Assembly (NCBI GenBank): GCA_003153855.1
Contig: PMBM01000028.1
Coordinates: 14,128-22,649, forward strand
DNA from: Propionibacteriaceae bacterium
GTDB taxonomy: Bacteria > Actinomycetota > Actinomycetes > Propionibacteriales > Propionibacteriaceae
Reading direction: 5' to 3'
DNA length: 8,522 nt
The stretch's first letter is position 1; each line of letters begins with the position of its first letter. The notes under the pieces were generated by a model, which was given only the letters and a program-made list of their open reading frames with translations, ran no database searches and had not been told where the DNA came from. The translations under genes were made by a program, and so were the position numbers. Shown in pieces: positions 5,810 to 8,522 of this stretch.

Positions 5810-7042
5810 GTGACCACACCGTTCGAGACCGTCAGGTTCACCAAGCTGGGAGCGGAACGCTCCCTGGGGGCCGGTGAGGGCGTCGTCCGGCTGGCCCCCA
5901 CTTGGGTGCCCCGTGTCTTCTCGACGCCCGGGCGGCGGCTCCGGCTGCACCCCGACGACTACTACGCGTACGGCCGGGATCGCGGTGGGATCGACGAACG
6001 TTGGATCGCGTCCCCGATCCTCGCCGACAACGGCCCGGCGGCCACGGCGTACGAGGGGTTGAGCCTGGTGGTCGACCCGGATGGTGACTTGCTGCCGTTC
6101 GACGAGTTCATCGCCTACCACGCCGAGGCCCTCATCGGTGCGCGGATCTGGGACGCCTACGGCAAGTGGCCGGTGTTCGCGAAGTTCTTCGACAACGAGG
6201 GAGCACTGCCCTTCCACGTGCATCACCGCGACGAGGACGCTTTTCCCCTAGGGAAGGTCGGCAAGCCCGAGGCGTACTACTACTCCCCGCAGATGAACAA
6301 CCACCTGGCGGATCAGCCCGTCTCGTTCCTCGGCCTCCAACCGGGTACCACGGTTGACGCGCTCAAGGAACGCCTTGACTCGTTCGGTCGCGGCGGCGAC
6401 AACCGCATCACCGAGCTGTCCCTCGGCTACAGGACCCAGCTCGGAACGGGTTGGGACATCCCGGGCGGAGTCCTGCACGCCCCCGGCAGCGCCTGCACGT
6501 ACGAACCGCAGGCTGCCTCCGACGTCCTGTGCATGTGCGAGTCGTGGAGCAACCATCGTGAGGTTCCGAGCGAGCTGCTCTGGAAGGACGTCCCGGCCCA
6601 TCGAGTGGGTGACCTCGACTACATCATCGAGTTGCTCGACTGGGACGCGAACGTCGATCCGAACTTCGCGGTCACCCGCCGACTGGTGCCCTTCGAGACC
6701 TCGCAGTCTGTGGCGGACGGCGGTGTCGAGTACGTCGAGAAGTGGATCGTGTTCAAGTCACCCACGTTCAGCGCGAAAGAGCTGACGCTGAGGCCTGGAC
6801 ATGCCGTGACGGTCAGCGATACCGATGCGTACGGCGTGATCGTGGTCCAGGGTCACGGACGGCTGGGAACTCACACGGCTTCGGCCGCGACCCTTGTCCG
6901 GTTCGGGCAGCCCACAGAGGACGAGTTCTTCGTGTCCGAACCTGCGGCGCGAGCCGGTATCCGGATCGTGAACGCCAGCCAGACCGAGGACCTCGTGCTG
7001 TTGAAGAACTTCGGACCGGGGACCGGTCCGTACCGTTCGTGA
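5810..7042 (+). CDS. Metal-binding cupin protein related to class I mannose-6-phosphate isomerase (putative sugar isomerase)
   Basis: A 410-residue protein starting at GTG, with AAGGAG four bases upstream, so the start is firm. Residues 134-155 contain PFHVHHRDED and then GKPEA, matching the metal site of class I phosphomannose isomerases (Q-x-H-PDD then GKTE in ManA) but with H136-x-H138 in place of Q-x-H and Glu154 as the next ligand. His223 in WDIPGGVLHAPG (215-226) matches the family's later histidine, and EPQAASDV (232-239) resembles the E-x-Q-x-x-SD stretch. A second cupin-like barrel seems to lie at about 305-400, with TLRPGHAVTVSD at 326-337. There is no signal peptide, so it is cytoplasmic. 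Lying 84 bp after the repressor gene, it is probably co-transcribed with it and would interconvert the imported aldose and ketose forms, free or phosphorylated. Lyase or epimerase activity is not excluded. Confidence 0.8.
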   Translation: MTTPFETVRFTKLGAERSLGAGEGVVRLAPTWVPRVFSTPGRRLRLHPDDYYAYGRDRGGIDERWIASPILADNGPAATAYEGLSLVVDPDGDLLPFDEFIAYHAEALIGARIWDAYGKWPVFAKFFDNEGALPFHVHHRDEDAFPLGKVGKPEAYYYSPQMNNHLADQPVSFLGLQPGTTVDALKERLDSFGRGGDNRITELSLGYRTQLGTGWDIPGGVLHAPGSACTYEPQAASDVLCMCESWSNHREVPSELLWKDVPAHRVGDLDYIIELLDWDANVDPNFAVTRRLVPFETSQSVADGGVEYVEKWIVFKSPTFSAKELTLRPGHAVTVSDTDAYGVIVVQGHGRLGTHTASAATLVRFGQPTEDEFFVSEPAARAGIRIVNASQTEDLVLLKNFGPGTGPYRS

Positions 7043-7191
7043 CAAGGGGGCAGGACGCATCTCGCGTACTCGGCGCGGGAATGGGTCGTCCGCCCAGCCC
7101 CACTGGGCCGTGAACCCAGAGGTGCTACAAGCCGCGGGTCAGGGTTCAAGACTTCCCCGGGGGCGCGTTGTGATGGTCGAGTTCCGTTCGG
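7043..7191. other. Convergent spacer with weak inverted repeats
   Basis: Two converging genes end here. It contains a short hairpin GCCCAG-CCCCA-CTGGGC (7092-7108) and a looser pair TGAACCC (7111-7117) with GGGTTCA (7142-7148). Neither is followed by a T-run on either strand, so no convincing intrinsic terminator is seen. I find no coding frame with gene-like composition. Confidence 0.5.
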
Positions 7192-7920
7192 TCACTCCGG
7201 TACGGCCTTCCCGAGGTAGGCCTCCTGGATCTGAGGGTTGTCCAGCAGCTCACGGGCCGCGCCCTGCAAGACGATCTCGCCGGTGGCGAGGACGTACCCA
7301 CGTGAAGCGATGGACAGTGCCAGCTCGGCCTGCTGCTCGACGAGCAGTACGGAGACGCCGAGCTCCTTGTTGATGCGCACGATCTCGTCGAGCACCTGGT
7401 CGACGAGCTTCGGGGCGAGGCCCATCGTGGGCTCGTCCATGCAGATAAGCTTCGGACGGCTCATGAGGGCCCGCGCGAACGCGAGCATCTGCTGCTCACC
7501 ACCGGACAACGTGCCCGCCTCCTGGCGTCGGCGCTCGCCGAGACGGGGGAAGTGGTCGCGCATCCGGGCGAGGTCCTCGGCGACGCCCGCCTTGTCCCGG
7601 CGGGTGTACGCGCCGGCCATGAGGTTCTCGTCCACCGTCATCTGCGGGAACACCCGGCGCGCCTCGGGGACGGACGCGATCCCCGATCTCACGCGGAAGT
7701 TCGTCGACGCGTTCGTGATGTCCTTCCCGGCCAGGCGAATCGTTCCCGACTTCACCTTGACGAGCCCGAGGATGGTCTTCATCGTGGTCGACTTGCCGCT
7801 GGCGTTGCCGCCTAGCAGCGACACGATCTCGCCATCGCCCACGCTGAGGGTGTTGCCGCGCAGTGCGTGGAACGGGCCGTAGTAGACGTTGACGTCCTCG
7901 AGCGAGAGCAGGTCGGTCAT
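7192..7920 (-). CDS. livF: Branched-chain amino acid-type (HAAT) ABC transporter ATPase, LivF-like
   Basis: A complete 242-residue cytoplasmic ATPase that would power an importer for branched-chain amino acids or a related HAAT substrate (amides, urea). Visible motifs are Walker A GGNASGKST (37-45), the LivF-type Q-loop region SVPEARRVFPQMTVDENL (83-100), signature LSGGEQQ (138-144), Walker B LICMDEP (158-164) and switch region LLVEQQAELAL (192-202). A Gln at the usual switch His position and VPE at the Q-loop are normal for LivF and separate it from LivG. The start is firm: AAGGAG lies 5 bases before the ATG, inside the end of the preceding gene, and the two genes overlap by four bases (ATGA). 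The substrate cannot be named because the binding protein and permeases lie outside the window. The symbol is by family, not by proven substrate. Confidence 0.93.
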   Translation of the reverse strand: MTDLLSLEDVNVYYGPFHALRGNTLSVGDGEIVSLLGGNASGKSTTMKTILGLVKVKSGTIRLAGKDITNASTNFRVRSGIASVPEARRVFPQMTVDENLMAGAYTRRDKAGVAEDLARMRDHFPRLGERRRQEAGTLSGGEQQMLAFARALMSRPKLICMDEPTMGLAPKLVDQVLDEIVRINKELGVSVLLVEQQAELALSIASRGYVLATGEIVLQGAARELLDNPQIQEAYLGKAVPE

Positions 7921-8522
7921 GCGGACTCCTTTCCTCCGGGTACGCGACGGTGGCCCAGGTAGGCCTCGATCACCGCGGGATCGCGGCGTACGTCATCGGG
8001 GGAGCCCTCGGCGATGATCCGCCCGCCGTCCATGACGATGATCCGGTCCGAGACCCTCATCACCAGGTCCAGCTTGTGCTCCACGAGGAGGATCGCCTGT
8101 CCTTCGGCCTTGAGCTCGAGCAGCTGCTCGAGCACCTCGATGGTCTCGGACTGGTTCATCCCGGCCGTGGGCTCGTCCAGTACGAGCAGCTGGGGTTTCA
8201 GCGCCAGGGCCCGTGCGATCTCGGTCCGCCGCCTGTTGGCGTAGCTGAGCGAGTACGCAGGGTCGTCTCGCCGAGGACCCAGACGGGTCTCGAACCGATG
8301 GATCTCCTCCTGCACGGTCGCCTCGATCTCCACGCGCTCCCGTCGGGAGCCCGGAGTGCCGATGATCGCGATGTACAGCTCTCCCAGCAGGGAGATCCAT
8401 CGCAGGAGGAACAGGTGCGACAACCGGCGGAAAGGCCGGCTGGCCTGCAGGGTCGAGTGGATCCCCACCTCGATGTTGTCCGCGACCGACAGGGTGGCGA
8501 ACACCCGCCCGTTCTGGAAGGT
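7917..8522 (-). CDS. livG: Branched-chain amino acid-type ABC transporter ATPase, LivG-like (5' part off the right edge)
   Basis: The last 201 residues of the partner ATPase; Walker A lies beyond the window. The visible part begins in the Q-loop (TFQNGRVFATLSVADN), which is characteristic of LivG, so the apparent Met start at 8504 is internal. Next comes a long helical insertion with basic and hydrophobic stretches, then a signature region LSYANRRRTEIARAL, Walker B LLVLDEPTAGMNQ, switch LLVEHKLDLVM and the tail IEAYLG. The signature departs from the usual LSYGQQRRLEIARAL: Ala-Asn replace Gly-Gln, and the segment between Q-loop and signature looks longer than normal. Walker B Asp-Glu and the switch His are intact, so function is likely kept. 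It overlaps the LivF-like gene by four bases, implying coupled translation of the ATPase pair. Confidence 0.93.
   Translation of the reverse strand, partial: TFQNGRVFATLSVADNIEVGIHSTLQASRPFRRLSHLFLLRWISLLGELYIAIIGTPGSRRERVEIEATVQEEIHRFETRLGPRRDDPAYSLSYANRRRTEIARALALKPQLLVLDEPTAGMNQSETIEVLEQLLELKAEGQAILLVEHKLDLVMRVSDRIIVMDGGRIIAEGSPDDVRRDPAVIEAYLGHRRVPGGKESA

Noticed and set aside
7092..7108. Intrinsic terminator for the cupin gene
   Set aside because: The stem is only 6 bp and is followed by CGTGAACCC rather than a T-run.
7111..7160. tRNA-like T-arm (GGGTTCAAGACTTCC)
   Set aside because: Only the G-TTCAA core looks right; the T-stem has mismatches and no anticodon arm, D-arm or acceptor stem can be found around it.
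8505..8522. Start of the LivG-like gene at the Met codon ending at 8504
   Set aside because: The frame continues upstream as TFQNGRV, the conserved Q-loop, so the Met is internal and the true start lies beyond the window.

Overview
The window is G+C-rich DNA whose codons mostly end in G or C, with GTG starts, strong AAGGAG-type ribosome sites and closely packed operons. It carries a Cys-lipobox sugar-binding protein with a Ser/Gly-rich linker, which is typical of Gram-positive, high-G+C bacteria. I read it as chromosomal DNA of an actinobacterium; genus cannot be decided from this sequence. There is no sign of a transposon, phage, CRISPR array, rRNA or tRNA.

Region 1 (1-4671, minus strand) is a five-gene sugar-uptake and catabolism operon. 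In transcription order it encodes a lipoprotein sugar-binding protein (starts 4671), a MalF-type permease (starts 3266), a MalG-type permease (starts near 2335), a short GatY/KbaY-like class II aldolase (starts 1443), and a sugar kinase that runs off the left edge (starts 551). The kinase N-terminus resembles the ADP-dependent glucokinase/phosphofructokinase branch of the ribokinase superfamily. A perfect 13-bp hairpin separates the binding-protein gene from the permease genes. No ATPase for this importer is in the window; in Gram-positive bacteria such importers often share a distant MsiK/MalK-type ATPase.

Region 2 (4672-4885) is the divergent control region. It holds a long imperfect stem-loop in the binding-protein leader and four helically phased TGCG elements that are candidate operators.

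Region 3 (4886-7042, plus strand) encodes a DeoR/GlpR-family repressor and, 84 bp downstream, a 410-aa metal-binding cupin distantly related to class I mannose-6-phosphate isomerase. Regions 1-3 look like one divergon. An imported sugar would be isomerised by the cupin protein, phosphorylated by the kinase and split by the aldolase into two trioses (or triose plus aldehyde), with a sugar phosphate releasing the repressor. The substrate is not identifiable from sequence, and the combination of an unusual isomerase with an ADP-type kinase makes this the most interesting part of the window.

Region 4 (7192-8522, minus strand) is unrelated in function: the two ATPase genes (LivG-like, cut by the right edge, and LivF-like) at the downstream end of a branched-chain amino acid/HAAT-family importer operon. 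It meets the cupin gene convergently across a 149-bp spacer.
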